A stretch of 64,000 bases of DNA from Ichthyophis bannanicus (GCA_033557465.1 CM066036.1:588711574-588775573); one strand, 5' to 3'. Positions 10,501-22,849 are shown, numbered from the stretch's first letter. Made by a program: numbers and translations. The notes: a model not told the origin generated them from the sequence alone.

Positions 10501-12070
10501 TGTCAGACGGATGCCTGGGTGAGAATGTTCACAGCCTTGGCAAAGGCATATATCAATATGATTTGCAAGGGATTGTGGGAAATGCAGTCCATTCACATCA
10601 GACACAGCCACTCACAATAATTAGTTGTGCTTGAGTGTAAAGCCAATAAGATATTTATTTATGGGGTTATTTCTCCCAACACAGATATGCTTGGTAGCAC
10701 ATAAAACAGGATACTTGCTTTCAGTGTTAAACTTAGAAAAACAAAATCAGGAAAACAACAGTTGAACTTGTCAGGCAATCAAATCAAAAGAATAAAGACC
10801 CAGTTGGTAGCAAACTGGTCTTTTCTGTAGGCTCTAGCTAATATTTTCTTAGCAGTGCATCAAACAACAAGCAAAACCCACAAAGAAGGGAAAAACTGTT
10901 CTTTTCAGGTTAACTTCTTATATCTTCACACATAGACTCAGAAGTGATTCCCTCAGAGCTCACAAGCAATTAGGTAAGGCTCAATTGCTAGCAGTTATCC
11001 AGCTGAAACCCCTTAGCTGGCTTACTTCCTACTGTGTGGCTCAAAATCCTACTCAGGAGCTTTTCTGAGTAGATTAAAGAACAAGTTTGTATTTCTTTGT
11101 GATGGTTGTTGTACTTTGTAACAGTAAATTACCAAAGGAGTTTAGACAGAGAGCAATCCATGTATTCACAGCCTGTATCTAAGACCTCTCCCCCTTCTTC
11201 AACAATCATGGGTTCAATATCATGGATTGGCACAGAGGAATTTCTCAATGGAGCACTCTCAGGAGAATACTTGTTTCCCTGCTGTCTTTCAAGGTTATAG
11301 CAAGGGCATAGATCAGTGTTCATACCTGAGCTTCCATTGCTGTTAGAGTTCCTCTCTAAATAGCCTGGCCAGTATGTAGTCCAGTTCTTATGTCCAGCCT
11401 TCCAATCCAGATCCCTGGACACTGGATCTCTCTTCACATACCTTCTGGCACGGGTCCTAGGGTCTCTTCCAAGTGCAGCCGTCTCCCTCACAGGTACCAT
11501 CTGGAGATTCCTAGCTCTGCAGCACCACTCCTCTGGTTTTCCCCAGTCCAATGGTGTATGCTGGCCTTTTGAATGTCTCCCAGTATACGTACTGCTCTGG
11601 ACTCCTTTAGACCTCCCAAATGCTTTTCTCTTCTTTCTTCCAAAGGGTTTCTTGCCCTCTCTGTCCGTCCGCTCTGGCTTCTGCTTCTGATGATCCTCCC
11701 GATGATGAAGCTGTCCAAGATCATGAAGATGTCCAAGCTGAATCTGAGGATGATTCTCTGTAGAATAAACTCTACCTTTATTCTGCTTAGATGAGTGCTC
11801 CACCCTAGCACAGCGCAGCTCTGCTGAATCAGGCCCTGCCCTTTGAGATGAGTGCTTGGGGATTACCTCATAGCCCTCCTGATTGAACACACGTTTCCCC
11901 ACTTCAGCTCCTCTAATGGCTGTTGGAAACCTGGTGCATTCTGGGACTGGTAGTCTTTTATGGAAAAATTCTGTTTTCTTATTTCTACCAGAACTGACAG
12001 GTTGCTTGTTCAGAGTCACTTCACCTTTTCTATAGCTCCTTCCTGAGCTATGATAAGCTTTCTTATCACA
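10501..12070 (-). repeat. 5' LTR of element A
   Basis: 1570 bp, starting TGTGATAAG and ending GTCTGACA on the minus strand (TG..CA ends). It contains a reading frame of 296 codons (12019-11129). No indels relative to 5587-7156. Confidence 0.92.
11129..12019 (-). CDS. LTR-encoded reading frame, 5' LTR copy of element A
   Basis: 296-codon frame lying wholly inside the LTR; the same frame occurs in the 3' LTR fused to integrase. The protein is rich in Arg, Lys and Gln in its middle and turns acidic near the end ('IEPMIVEEGGEV'), finishing 'YMDCSLSKLLW'. Element B's LTR frame has a similar plan and a similar end ('MEIEPS...AMDCTIS'). I see no signal peptide, membrane segment or known domain. Function unknown; a regulatory or RNA-binding role is only a guess from the basic composition. 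The start codon is uncertain because the frame may simply be an extension of pol. Confidence 0.45.
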   Translation of the reverse strand: MTLNKQPVSSGRNKKTEFFHKRLPVPECTRFPTAIRGAEVGKRVFNQEGYEVIPKHSSQRAGPDSAELRCARVEHSSKQNKGRVYSTENHPQIQLGHLHDLGQLHHREDHQKQKPERTDREGKKPFGRKKRKAFGRSKGVQSSTYTGRHSKGQHTPLDWGKPEEWCCRARNLQMVPVRETAALGRDPRTRARRYVKRDPVSRDLDWKAGHKNWTTYWPGYLERNSNSNGSSGMNTDLCPCYNLERQQGNKYSPESAPLRNSSVPIHDIEPMIVEEGGEVLDTGCEYMDCSLSKLLW

Positions 12071-13350
12071 GTATGTTTATGTTTTATTAAAATTTGATAT
12101 ACCGCCCATACCAGAAAGGCATCTGGGTGGTTTACAATTAAAATTTACATAGCTGCGGAAATGAGAAAAGAACGCCATTATTAAAACAGTAAAGAGGAAG
12201 AAAGAATAAATAAATAGAACTAATAAAACAAGGACATGACTACAAGGGAAGGTCAGAAGGAGGGCAAGAGAGTAAAAGCAAAACAGAGGGGCAGACTACA
12301 GGGAAAGGTTAAATGCCATGGTGAATAGATGGGTTTTTAGCTTTGTTTTGAAGTGTTGGAGAGATGTTTCGATGCGGAGGGAAAGAGGGAGTGAATTCCA
12401 GAGTCGGGGACCCAGGAAATAGAAAGCAGAAGAACGGCTGGATTCCAGATGGGCATGCGCAGGGGGGGGAAGAAACATGCGATTAAGATGAATGGAACGG
12501 AGGGAACGGTAAGGAGTATGAAAGTGAACCTGGTCGGCAAGATAGAGAGGAACACCTGTGAAGAGAGCCCTATGAACGAACATTAGGATCTTATAGTGGA
12601 TACGAAAGGGTACCGGTAACCAGTGTTGTTGTAGGAGGAGAGGGGTGACATGGTCATACCGGGAAGCGTGAGTTAAGAGGCGGACTGCGGTATTCTGGAC
12701 ACGTTGGATACGAGCAATTTGGGACTTTGGGAGACCTGCCAGGACGACATTGCAGTAGTCGAGCCTGGATACAACTAAGGAAAGCAACAGCGTGGCCAAA
12801 GCAGGAGAAGAAAGGAAAGGGCGAATAGCTCGTAGTTGTTTAAGAGAAAGAAAGGACCGCTGAACAACTGAAGAAATGTGCTCCCGAAAGGACAGAGAGG
12901 AATCGAGAACCACACCGAGATAACGAAAGGAAGGAACCAAGGGAACCGGTTGGGAAGAAAAGATTGGGGCACAGGTGGGTGAAGTGCTCCCTAATGTGAA
13001 CCTAGTGGCAAATGACTTTGAGGAGTTAACGTGGAGATAGTTAGAAGAAAACCAAGAGGCAACAGCAGAAAGGCAGCAGTTAAGAGGTGAGATGTCTGGG
13101 TTAAGAGAATCGGCATGGTGTATGAAAAGAATATCATCCGCGTAGTAGTACGCGGAGATACCGAATTGCTGGACAATAAGGGCAAGGGGGGCCAGGAAAA
13201 CATTGAAAAGAAGTGGAGCAAGAACAGAACCCTGGGGTACACCACAGGAAAGAGGGGTTGGGGCAGAGGTAGAGGACCCAGATATGACAGAGAAGGAGCG
13301 ATTGAAAAGAAAAGAGTGAAACCATCGAAGAACTGTACCAATCGTGCTTA
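12071..13350 (-). pseudogene. L2-like LINE reverse transcriptase and 3' end
   Basis: Minus-strand translation from 13350 gives 'CGVPQGSVLAPLLFN', the catalytic 'YYADDILF' (near 13140), then the open frame 12940-12296 with 'FRYLGVVLDSS', 'RLDYCNVVLAGLP', 'VTPLLLQQHWLPV' and 'LWNSLP'. A 3' untranslated part follows to 12071, with 'accgccc..gggtggtttaca' near 12110. The N-terminal half is absent and the frame shifts near 12960. It abuts element A. Confidence 0.8.
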
Positions 13351-14189
13351 AGGTTCTGCGTTATCCACAGATTCTGACTGTTCTACAGGCTGCACATGCC
13401 TGGACCCCTCCAAAGCATGAAGAGAAAACCTTGTTTTATTTTACTGTACGTGAACAGAGCCACTCTGCAGTGCCGTAAGCAAATGTTGGTTCTTCCTCCT
13501 TGGCTCAGACAAATGGGAGCGAGGTGTATCATTCTATACCCAACTCATATGAAAGTGACAAACAACACTAACTGTACTTCTGAGAATGCTTTGGATCTCC
13601 GGGCCTTTTTGCATGGCTTCAGTGGATCATCATCGTAAGCAAATGGTTGAGCCTGATATGAAGATTCAGTGCCAGGCCAACAGAGTTGGAAGTGAAGATT
13701 TGGCATTGATTCAGTGACTGTACTTTCATCTGCTTTCAAGAGTTTTGTGATGCCGAGAGCTATGTTCTCCTGGAGTTTCCATCGGTGCAGCCTTATTTCG
13801 CATAGTTGCCTGAGTAAAATTGAGCAATTGTATTTGGAAATGAGTGTGTTATGAATGTGTTTTGTGACAAATGTATGTGGGTGCTACTGAAGGTGTTAAA
13901 TGTTATGGGTTGGTGTATTAATGGAATGAGGGTACCTGGATTAAATAATAGGAATGGGAGTTTTGGGCTACGCTGTGGGTGATTTGATCTTGAGAGATGT
14001 CCATTGTTCATTTGGGGTTCTCTAGGTCCTCCTTCCCTATTCTAGTTTTTCTGTTTTATTTTCATAAATTATATTTTGGGTGTGTCTGTAATATATTTTT
14101 AGTGGTGGGCGCATTTAGCTAGGCAGTGTGTTGCATGTCCTGTTGGAATTGAAAAGAGGATTGGATATTTTGGTGTAGTTGTTGCTCTG
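13351..14189. other. No gene recognised
   Basis: Only short frames on both strands, none with a recognisable motif. Composition is unremarkable. Confidence 0.45.
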
Positions 14190-16385
14190 AATTTGAATTT
14201 ATTTATTTATTTATTTATTTTTATTTCTTATATACCGCGCTCTTTTAGTCAGTGCGGTTTACAAATGAACAAATTTAAACACAATGGTACAGTCATCATT
14301 GGTTTTTTTACATTGAACAGGGTACAAAAACTAGGAAGTAACAGGGTTAACTATATACAAAAAACTTGGATGTGAATAGGGTTAACTATGTACATGGCAA
14401 TTTTGAGTGACTACATGGTAGATAACAGATAAAATTACAGTAAAGTATAAAAACAATATGGGTAGAGTGTGCAAGTATGGATCAGCAAGATTAGCCATTT
14501 TCTACCGGGGTTAAATGGGAAAGGTCAGTATAAGGGCTATGTTCATGTGGGGTTGCTTCAGGGTAGTGTATTAGGAACAGATGATATTTTAAGGCCTTTC
14601 TGAATGTCGTGAGGCTAGGGATGGATCTGATTTCGGGTGGGAGGGCGTTCCATGCTCTGGGCGCAAACAGTGAGAAGGCTCTGGAGGCTGTTGTTTTAGA
14701 GCATTTGGTAAGGATTTTTGGTAGGTTGATGGAGTTCAGTGCAGCAGGTCTCCTGGATCTGTTTGATGGAGTGGCATGTATCATATTGCTGATGGGTGAT
14801 AGGGATGGGTTCTTGACAGCTTTAAAGGTCATGACCAGGGTTTTATATAGGGTTCTGGCCTGGAGGGGTAGCCAGTGTAAACTCTTCAGTATTGGAGTTA
14901 TGTGTTCTGATCGTGGAGCACCTACAAGAATTCTCGCAGCTGAATTCATGGCTAGCTGGAGGGGATTTAAAGTAGATTGTGGGAGACCATGTAGTATGAT
15001 ATTAGCAAAATCCAAGTGTGGTAGTACCAGAGCTTGGAAAATAGTGCGGAAGTCAGAGTAATCAAGGAGAGGTCGGAGATTACGTAGGGATCGAATCTTT
15101 TGATAAATTGAGTTTGTTGTTTTCTTGATGTGAGCTGACATAACAAGCCGCTGATCTAAGGTAATCCCTAAGTATTAGATCGTGGGTTGTGCTTTCAGTT
15201 CAATGTTGTTTACTTGCAATGATGTGGGGGGTATGAAAGTAGGATTCCGTGTTACGAATAGGACGTCTGTTTTGTTGTGATTTATACGTAGATTCTGTTT
15301 GAGAAGCCAATTTGATACCTCTTCGAAGCAGGAAATTATTGATGTAAAATCTGGTTGTTTTACGTTGAAAGGAGCATATAACAGGATGTCATCGGCATAT
15401 GCTAGACATTGAATGTTGAAGGTACGTATTAAATCACAGATTGGCTGCATATATATATTGAGCATTAATGCAGACAAGGAGGATCCCTGAGGGATACCTT
15501 GTTTAAGTGGGAATGAGTCAGATGTTGCTTCTCCTGTTCTAACTTGCTGCTGTCTATCGGATAGGTAAGATTTGCACCAGTTCAGGGCTAGACCTTGAAT
15601 ACCCTTATCTTTGAGGCGCTGTAGGAGAGTATTATGGTTTACTGAATCAAATGCCGCAGCTATGTCGAGAAAAATGAGAATGAACCCTTGATGGATATTG
15701 TCGATGCTTATGATTAGATTATTGAATAGGGTTGTGAGAAGGGTGTCAACACCATGTTCTTCTCTAAAACCATGTTGTGAGGGGTCCAGGGGAGCTTCTG
15801 AGTCAACATGTTGTTGTATTTGTCTCTGGACTACTTTTTCCATGATTTTAGCTAATAGAGGAATGCTAGAGATAGGTCTAAATGATTCGACTTTTGCTGG
15901 GTCTAGCTTGCTGTTCTTCAGGAGAGGGCGGATGGATGAATGCTTCAGACTTTGAGGGAAGGATCCAGTTGAAAAGGAATAGTTGACAATCTTGCTAATA
16001 AATGGGCTAAGTTCATGTCGTAGTTCTTTGAAGGGAAATATGAATGGCAGAAGTATGACTGAAGTGTGATTGGGTGGTTTATTTGTTAATAAGTGAGGAG
16101 CGATGGATCAATGATGGGGGATAATGTAGGACCTAGAGTCTTTAAGTGGGTTATTTCCTTTTCTGGTCTTGGTCTTTTTTCTCACCTTCTCTTTCTTTTG
16201 TGACAATGTGCCAGGGGGACGATATTGTTTATTTTGGAGTAGGTTAGGAGTGGCTTGAGTGTGCTGCGCAAGACCGCTGCTGCCTTATTTGTTATTTGTT
16301 GGGTTATCCTCTTATGGACTGGGAATGTTTGACTGATCTGCTGTGCTCCGAAAATACTATCTAATGTTTCCTTCTGTCTGTACAT
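14190..16385 (-). pseudogene. L2-like LINE, RT and 3' end
   Basis: Frames 15843-15175 and 15141-14491 encode most of an RT: 'SQHGFREEHGVDT', 'FLDIAAAFDSVNH', 'GIPQGSSLS', 'YADDILLYAP' (near 15385), 'LVLPHLDFANIILHGLP', 'ITPILKSLHWLPL' and 'AWNALP'. 16385-16182 holds part of the linker upstream of RT. The tail ends in a (TTTA)n run and 'accgcgctctttt..cagtgcggtttaca' at 14195-14270. One stop between the two frames and loss of the endonuclease make it inactive. It is the best preserved L2-like RT in the window. Confidence 0.85.
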
Positions 16386-16535
16386 GGTGTTAACTTGTGT
16401 TCAGATGCTTTACTTTACCACATTCTTGCTTGGCAATAAGCTGTGTTTTCTGGGTTTTCCTTTTCTTTTTCATCAGGATATTTTGACAGCGAGGGTCAGT
16501 GCTTTCTGCATCAGGTTCATACTAATATATTTTAA

Positions 16536-17645
16536 TATGGCAAGTAGTTGTACATTTTTCTTGTTTAACATCAAGGGTCTCAATAAACCTGTGAAAAAGA
16601 AAAAAGGTCCTAGTGTATCTTCGGAACGAGGATCCAAGGTTTGTTCTCCTATAGGAGACACATATTATCTGTAAGGAATCTCAGAAATTAGGAGATAAAT
16701 AGTTCACCACTCTTGCTTTTTCTTCTGCTTCTCATAAGAAAACTGGCGTTTCAATTCTGGCTAAATGATCATTGCAGATCACCATTGTTTCTCAGTTGAC
16801 TGACTGGGAGAGACATTGGGTTAGACTGGAAGTTATAGTGGCAGGGGTTCAGTTTGTTTTATTGAACATGTATGCTACTATATTAGATTCCCCGTGCTTT
16901 TTTCAGAAGTTCGTTCTTCAAGTAGGGATAAACCAACAGTAGTTGCTGGATATTTTAATTTGCCCATTGACGGGCTTCTGGTTAGACAGTCCAGCTGTAG
17001 CTATAGAATCCTCTGTGTATGGAGACAATTGCATTCTGTGATTAAAGATCTTTTGCTGGTAGACCCTTGGAGGTTGCAGCATCTGATTGTGATTGTGAAG
17101 GATTACACCTTCTTTTCACTTCTGCATTGTTCACACAGTTGGATAGACTGCTTTAGAATAACAAGTGAACTCATACAGATAGTGTTAACTATGGGAATAC
17201 TACCGGTTACAATCTATGACCATGTGGCTTCAATGGGATGGGGTGGTTCACTCTGCCTCTAGCAGGAGATTTAAGGTGGGACTTCTTGAGGAGGACGAAT
17301 TATTGCCAGCAAAATGCATCCCTCGAGAACAATATTACCTCTTGGTGGGATGCTTTTAAAGCAGCTGTTTATAGTACAATCAGTATGTTATTTGGTGGGG
17401 CTGCATAAAAACCATACGCAAAGAGTTAAATGAGCTAGATCAAGAAACCAAAAGGGTTGAACAAAATTATATTAGTAAAAGAAAAGTGGAGTGTTTGTTG
17501 ATTTCTGCATTGCCTGAAGTATCAGTATAATATTTTGCTTAGTAAGCAGGCTGGACAGACAATTTTTGCTCAAAGGACACATTACTATGATGAGAATCAT
17601 CGGAATAGGCATTTGTGAGCACAGTAGTTGAAACCGCATAAACAG
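16536..17645 (+). pseudogene. L1 ORF2 endonuclease fragment
   Basis: The ATG at 16536 opens 'MASSCTFFLFNIKGLN', matching the usual start of L1 ORF2. Frame-shifting translation then shows 'HKKTGVSI', 'LLNMYAT', 'VVAGYFNLPID' (the conserved GDFN block), 'SWIDCFRI' and 'YDHVAS' (the terminal SDH block), followed by the linker 'LKYQYNILLSKQAG' to about 17645. Many stops; RT is missing. Clearly L1 type rather than CR1 or L2. Confidence 0.75.
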
Positions 17646-17699
17646 TGGGAAAGAGTTATCCACCTTGTATATTCTGTAGAGGTCAAAGGCCTGATTACA

Positions 17700-18245
17700 T
17701 CCTGGATATACAAGCCCTCTGCGCATAGAGGGAGTTGCGATTCTGATCCCGTGGGGCATGTCTAGCCCCGCGGGATCAGAATCACAAACAAGCCTGTACG
17801 TGCAGGCCGGGACCGCAATTCAGCCTGGCTTGGCCTTGCCCTACTAACTCATTCTGGGTTTTACAATGGAGCTGTGGCGCCATGGCGTCTGGTTGCCATG
17901 GTCCCACGGCTTCATTATAAAGCTGCAGTCCCCGGCTGCTGGCTCTTGCAATGCTTTCCCCACAGCCCGACCCCTGATCTGGCCTCCTAAGGTCAGGGTC
18001 AGGCTGCAGGGAATGTCCTCGGGCCCCTCTGCCCCTTCCGTGCCCCGGGCCTGCCATCCCCTGGCAATTAAGGGACTTATTCCACCTCTGAGGTGGAATA
18101 AGTTCCCCATTCAAGTTGCCATCCCTGGACGTACAGGGTTGACATTAGAATTGGCCCTGTATGTCCGGGATCGGTGACCGCCTACTGCCCGCCCTAACAC
18201 CGACCCGATCCACCCCTTTTCCTCCCTATCTACCATCCCCATACA
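17700..18245 (+). repeat. Multi-hairpin repeat, copy A
   Basis: GC-rich block made of successive hairpins: stems at 17739-17757/17765-17783 (18 of 19 pairs), around 17865-17917 ('aatggagctgtgg' pairing with 'ccacggcttcatt'), 18076-18087/18091-18102 (perfect 12-bp stem of 'cttattccacct') and 18121-18138/18155-18171. Related copies are at 20245, 31565 and 32190. No coding function; likely a non-autonomous mobile repeat of unknown type. Confidence 0.7.
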
Positions 18246-18615
18246 ACATGCAGGAAAGGAGGACGGGGCTGGGAAAGGGCATAAATAGCTGGGATGGACG
18301 TCCCACTATTCGTTGCTCAGAATGATTCCCCAAGTGTCTGAATTCATGGACCAAGGGATTCTCCAAGAATTTCAGAGTTATGAAAAGTTATACACTCAGG
18401 AAGGACATTTTACTAACACATGCAAGATTTTCTAGCTAAATTGGAGCAACCTGAAATCATGGAAGCTCAGAGAACCTCTCTTAAAGAGTCTATTTCAAGG
18501 CTGAGATTTCATTTATTCATGGTGCCTATCCTAGAAAAATAGGACAGAGTCAGGAACCACTGTTGTAGAATATCAGAAGGATCTGCAATACCAGCTCTTA
18601 CAGTATTACAGTAGC
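18246..18615. other. No gene recognised
   Basis: Short unrecognised stretch between a multi-hairpin repeat and a CR1 3' end. Confidence 0.4.
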
Positions 18616-19258
18616 AACGTCCTTCTTAGGTATGCGTTCCATGGTGCAACTGCACCTTGAATATTGTGTGCAATTCTGGTCACCGTATCTTAAAAAGGAT
18701 ATAGTGATATTAGAAAAGGTTCAGAGAAGAGCCACCAAAATGGTAAAGGGGATGGAAGGATACCCCATATGAAGAAAGGCTAAAAAGGTTAGGGCTCTTT
18801 AACCTGGAAAAGAGACGGCTGAGGGGAGATATGATAGAAGTCTATAAATTAATGAACGGAGTGGAACGGGTAAACGTAGATCAATTGTTTACATTATCAG
18901 AATGTAGAAAGACTAGGGGACATGCAATGAAGCTACAGGGTAAACTATTTAAGACAAATAAGAGAAAATATTTTTTCACTCAACGTGTAATCAAACTCTG
19001 GAATTTGTTACCGGAGGATGTAGTAAAGGCTGTTAGTGTAGCTGGATTTAAAAAAGGGTTGAAAAAGTTCCTGGAGGAAAGGTCGATAAACCATTATTAA
19101 AAAGGGACCCAGGATATCAATGCTTGACCCAATACAAGCATTGTGGAACCTGTGTCTTTTGGGGAAACTGCTAGGTACGCATGACCTAGATTGGACACTG
19201 TTGGAAACACATACTGGGCTTGATGGACTTGGTCTGACCTAGTATGGCATATCTTAAA
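18616..19258 (+). pseudogene. CR1-clade LINE 3' end
   Basis: The frame 18831-19100 encodes the CR1 RT C-terminus ('[19 protein letters not shown]', '[21 protein letters not shown]', '[12 protein letters not shown]'). The 3' untranslated tail follows with 'gggcttgatggacttggtctgac' at about 19215. The 5' part is truncated, the usual fate of LINE copies. It closely resembles 37200-37800 and 54080-54716. Confidence 0.85.
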
Positions 19259-20244
19259 TTATAGTATTTCATCTTGGGTCACTTGAGCAGCCCTGCTAAC
19301 TAAATTGAATTGTGTGGTTGAGCTTGTGTTTCTGGCGTCTCTTTGAGGCAATTGCATTCATTTTTCTGTCACCTGGAGTTTTGCCATTTTCTAAAAATGA
19401 AAGACCAGTAAAATCATCACTAAGCCACCAAATCCTCTACACTTGTGGGTGAGAATATTATTATTATACAGATACATAATCTTCAAAATGTTGCTGACAA
19501 AGTTAAACAGGATTAAATTACTCATACACAGCGTTGAAGCAACGTATTATTAGTGAGTGCCGATAGGTTTAGAGACAGTGAGGACCCTTTTTTCGTGTTT
19601 CTGTAGCTATTCATTAAATAGGAGAGTGCAGAAGAGACATAGCACAGCCACACTGATTTCTTTTAAGAAGCACAGGCATATAGATATACTGTATTTAGCT
19701 GCAGGCTATATAAGACTAGGACTTATTGAATGTACTGCATGAACCTTGTATGTTTTATGCTACAGTATAGTGTTCATGAGTTAAGCTGCCCCGCCATTTG
19801 AGGGGCTTTGTAAACGCCTCTAGAATGCCTTTGTGATTGTTGTCATAGAAAATATCTTAGCGCTTAAAGAAAAACTGTATCTTTCAGTAGTTTCATTGAT
19901 ATAGCAGTGATAATATTTGGTCCAAGAACTAGTTCCAGTGATGTATCACCTATCGAATGAAATATCAAGGCAGTTAAAACCACAATATTCAAAACTATTA
20001 CAATGAAAAATAAGTACTATTATTACTACTTATCATTTATACAGCGCTACTCGGCATTTGCAGCGCTGTATAAAAGGACAACGGGTAAGAGTTAAGGTAA
20101 GACTTAGGTACCAGACTTGTGCCTAGTTGCCAACCCAGTTTTAAATATTTTATAGGAACAGGCAGTTCTAAGGCTTATAGATAGAGAATTCTGTGGCTGA
20201 AGTGCTAAAAAACTGAAAGCAGAGGTGCACATTCCATAGAGTGT
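19259..20244. other. Mostly unrecognised; one short LINE/SINE tail
   Basis: No gene seen. At 20015-20105 a minus-strand tail of the 'gtacagcgctgc..gtagcgct..atgataagtagtaata' type is visible, a common 3' end of SINE/LINE copies in such genomes. The rest is AT-rich. Confidence 0.5.
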
Positions 20245-20660
20245 GTCCAGGCCCCTGTGCATCAGATTGGAATGGGACGCACAGAGGCAGATCTGATTAT
20301 GATCCCTCAGGGTTAGACGTGCCCCGCGGGATCAGAATCGTATCTGGCCTGTACATGCAGGCTGGGACCCAATTCCGATCAGCCTGCATGTACAGGCCCT
20401 GCCTGACTAACTCAGTCATACTCCTGAATGGAGCCATGGTACCATGGCGTCCCATTGCCATGACACCGTGGCTCCATTCAGGAGCCGTGATCCCCGCCAC
20501 CAACCACATTCTTCTTTCCCCATAGCTCGACTCCCGATCTGGTTTTCCATGGCCAGGTCGGGCTGTGGGGAATCCCCTGCACCCTCTCACCTTTTCGATG
20601 CCTCCTGGACCTGCTGCAACCTGACATCCAGGGGGACTTATTCCACCTCAGAGTATCTCA
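20245..20660 (+). repeat. Multi-hairpin repeat, copy B
   Basis: Same module order as copy A: 'gattatgatccc' pairing with 'gggatcagaatc' (20294-20339), a strong stem 20346-20365/20379-20398 around 'ctgtacatgcaggc', a stem 20432-20490 ('ctgaatggagcca'/'tggctccattcag'), then 'gacttattccacctcaga' where the copy ends. The last modules are truncated. Confidence 0.65.
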
Positions 20661-22364
20661 CATGTTTAAGCCAAATTAGGCAGGGTTTTTAACCAATCCA
20701 GAAGACATCTACCTTTTATAGATTTGATTTCAATCTGTGCTCATGAAGCAAATCAGCCAAAGCAGTTAAATCATTATTCAAATTAGTAAAATCTAGTTGA
20801 TGGGGATCCACAAATGTAAGCAGACGTGAACATCTTCATCGTTTAAATTATGTGGGGTACACAGACCAAACATTATTTTTGTTTATTCCCATGTCATTTG
20901 TGTGACTTTTTCATGACATTTTATTTCATTTAATTTCAGAGAAAACAATGTGTTCTATTGAATGATAGTACATGCTATTAAATGATAGCAAAAAAGCCTC
21001 AGCTGATGGTTTAAGAAAAGACAGGAAAGTCTTTTTGATGGGATTGGTCCTCTGCTCTAAAACGAACTCAGCAACTGACATGACTTATAGAACACAAACA
21101 TATTACCTTAAACTTGATTTTATGTTTACCAAAAACATTTGGCACCTGCTTTCTGCTTTTTAACCAAAAAAGCCATACACCTCAACTCCATAGCTATAAA
21201 GAGAGCAGGTCTACCATGCTATTTGTTTGATTTACTTATTTGTTTGTTTTCCCTGAAATGAAATAAAATAAAATGTCATAAAAAAGTCATACAAATGACA
21301 TGGGAAACTAAACAAAAAGTTTGGTCTGTAGAAGACGTTAAACCAGGGATTAAATTATAGACAAAAAGAAGTGGAACTGTCAGTGGGCAAATGCTGGAGA
21401 TGACCTGTGGGGGTGGGGCCAGGGCCAGAATTGTTGTAAACTTTAGCCCCTCCCCATATTTCACAGCCCTAATCATACACCTCACCTTATTTGCATTGTC
21501 CTCCTAATCTCTGGTCAATTGCTTAATCTCTATTATCCCCCCAGGCAACCTCAAATCTCCACTTTTCCACCCTAACCAGCCCCTGCGCGCTCACTCACAA
21601 TCATACCCAAGCCCCGGGGCCCCACTTATATGCCCAATATCTAGCTTATGTTAGTCTTATGTTTTTTCATGCAATCTTAGAAACGCCACCTAAGCCCAAG
21701 TCCCTGTTCTCCCACATTCCCATGTCCCCAGTATCTACCCAGCAACCTCTTTCTCCAATACTTATTAACCCTTCCTTTCCTCTTCCTTACCCCAGAATCT
21801 GATCTTATAGCCCGTCCTCTCAACCTTCCCCAACTTGTGACTTTACTTCTTCCCCAGTTGCCACAATATCTATCCTCCTCTCTCTTCTACTCCCCCAACA
21901 TCACCTTCTTTTTCCTCACCCTGAACCTAGCATTTGTCAGTACTAACCTTCTTTCAATACCAGGTCCCCCGGCCCTAAAATTAGCTTCCTCTTAGCACCA
22001 GTCCCAGTCCCCCAATAGGGGACAGGAAGAACTTCTCAACCTTTGACCTCTCAGAGCTGCAACCTGAGGAGGTAGAGGAGGAGGTGAAGGCTGCCTCTGA
22101 GATCTCTATGGGAACAGAGGAAGACACTGAGAATATCCTGCATCTGTGCAAACAGGTGATGTGCAAATCGTCATGAGTCCACCTCTGACCAAGAAGGGAC
22201 CGATGGTTCTGTTGATTCCTCAGTCCTCAAAAATGTATTTCCGGTATGACCAAGTGCTTTGATGCTGGTATTTTGTGTTGGGACAGCTGTTGCTTTCCTG
22301 ATGTACATATTGAGTGTACAGAACAGGTAAATGAAGATCGGGAGGTGGGGGGGGGGGGGGGGAG
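20661..22364. other. No gene recognised
   Basis: 1.7 kb with only short frames. 21480-21960 is C-rich and of low complexity. A frame at 22166-21981 (minus, 61 codons) is Ser-rich and most likely chance. Ends in a run of about 17 G at 22347-22362. Confidence 0.45.
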
Positions 22365-22845
22365 AGGATATGCAATGAAGCTACAATGTAACCCATTTAA
22401 GATTAATAAGACAAGATTTTTTTTTCACTCAATGCATAATCAAACTCTGGAATTTGTTACCAGAGGATTTATTTTATTTATTTGAAACAATTTCTATACC
22501 GCAATTTCCGAAGATCAAATGCGGTTTACAATAAACAACATTTCTGAAGAGTGCATGAACATATGCAGTTTTCAATTACATAAAACAGAGAACTATTTAC
22601 AGGCTTACATATGTTGCATGCTGAACAGTGGCAGCAATTTAAACATGTAGTAAAGTTGTTAGTGAATTGGGTTTAAAAAAGGTTTGGACACTGCTTACCC
22701 TGGGACAAGCATTGTGAAACCCGTGTATCTTTTTGGGAACCTGCCAGGTACTTGTGACTTGGATTGGCCACTATTGGAAATAGGATACTGGGCTTGATGG
22801 ACTTTGGTCTGACCCAGTATGGTATTTCTCATGTTCTTTATGTTC
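22365..22845 (+). pseudogene. CR1-clade LINE 3' end, interrupted
   Basis: 22365-22466 encodes the CR1 RT C-terminal 'KLQ..PFK.NK..FF' region up to 'LEFVTRG'; the same copy resumes at 22646 with 'agtaaagttgttagtg..gggtttaaaaaaggtttgg' and carries the 'gggcttgatggactttggtctgaccc' tail at 22790. The interruption is a short L2-like tail. Confidence 0.8.
22467..22645 (-). mobile_element. Short L2-like 3'-end insertion inside CR1
   Basis: Minus-strand 3' tail: read on plus it starts 'ttatttatttgaaac' then 'accgcaatttccgaagatcaaatgcggtttaca'. About 180 bp, the same 3' end as the L2-like LINEs at 12071 and 14190. Placed exactly at the CR1 'ccagaggat' site. Confidence 0.7.
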
Positions 22846-22849
22846 CCCT

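Larger units (their letters stand above)
5587..12070 (-). mobile_element. Ty3/Gypsy LTR retrotransposon, SCAN-type Gag (element A): gag-protease-integrase, no RT
   Basis: Two 1570-bp LTRs flank a 3344-bp interior read on the minus strand. The order is LTR, primer-binding region, gag-protease, integrase, polypurine tract, LTR. Integrase directly after protease is the GmrI-like order; in that group RT and RNase H follow integrase, but here the integrase tail runs straight into the polypurine tract. The copy is therefore missing RT/RNase H, probably by internal deletion. LTR pairs differ by about 21 substitutions and no indels (~1.3%), so insertion was fairly recent. Coding parts hold one amber, two other stops and a frameshift. 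It could not replicate without RT supplied in trans. Confidence 0.9.

Noticed and set aside
5583..12074. Exact target duplication of element A
   Set aside because: Flanks are GTAC and GTAT; three of four bases match, so I do not claim it.
14609..15061. 150-codon plus-strand frame
   Set aside because: Antisense shadow of the L2-like RT on the minus strand, which has clear motifs.
22347..22362. G-run next to CR1 end
   Set aside because: Simple homopolymer, likely polymerase slippage.
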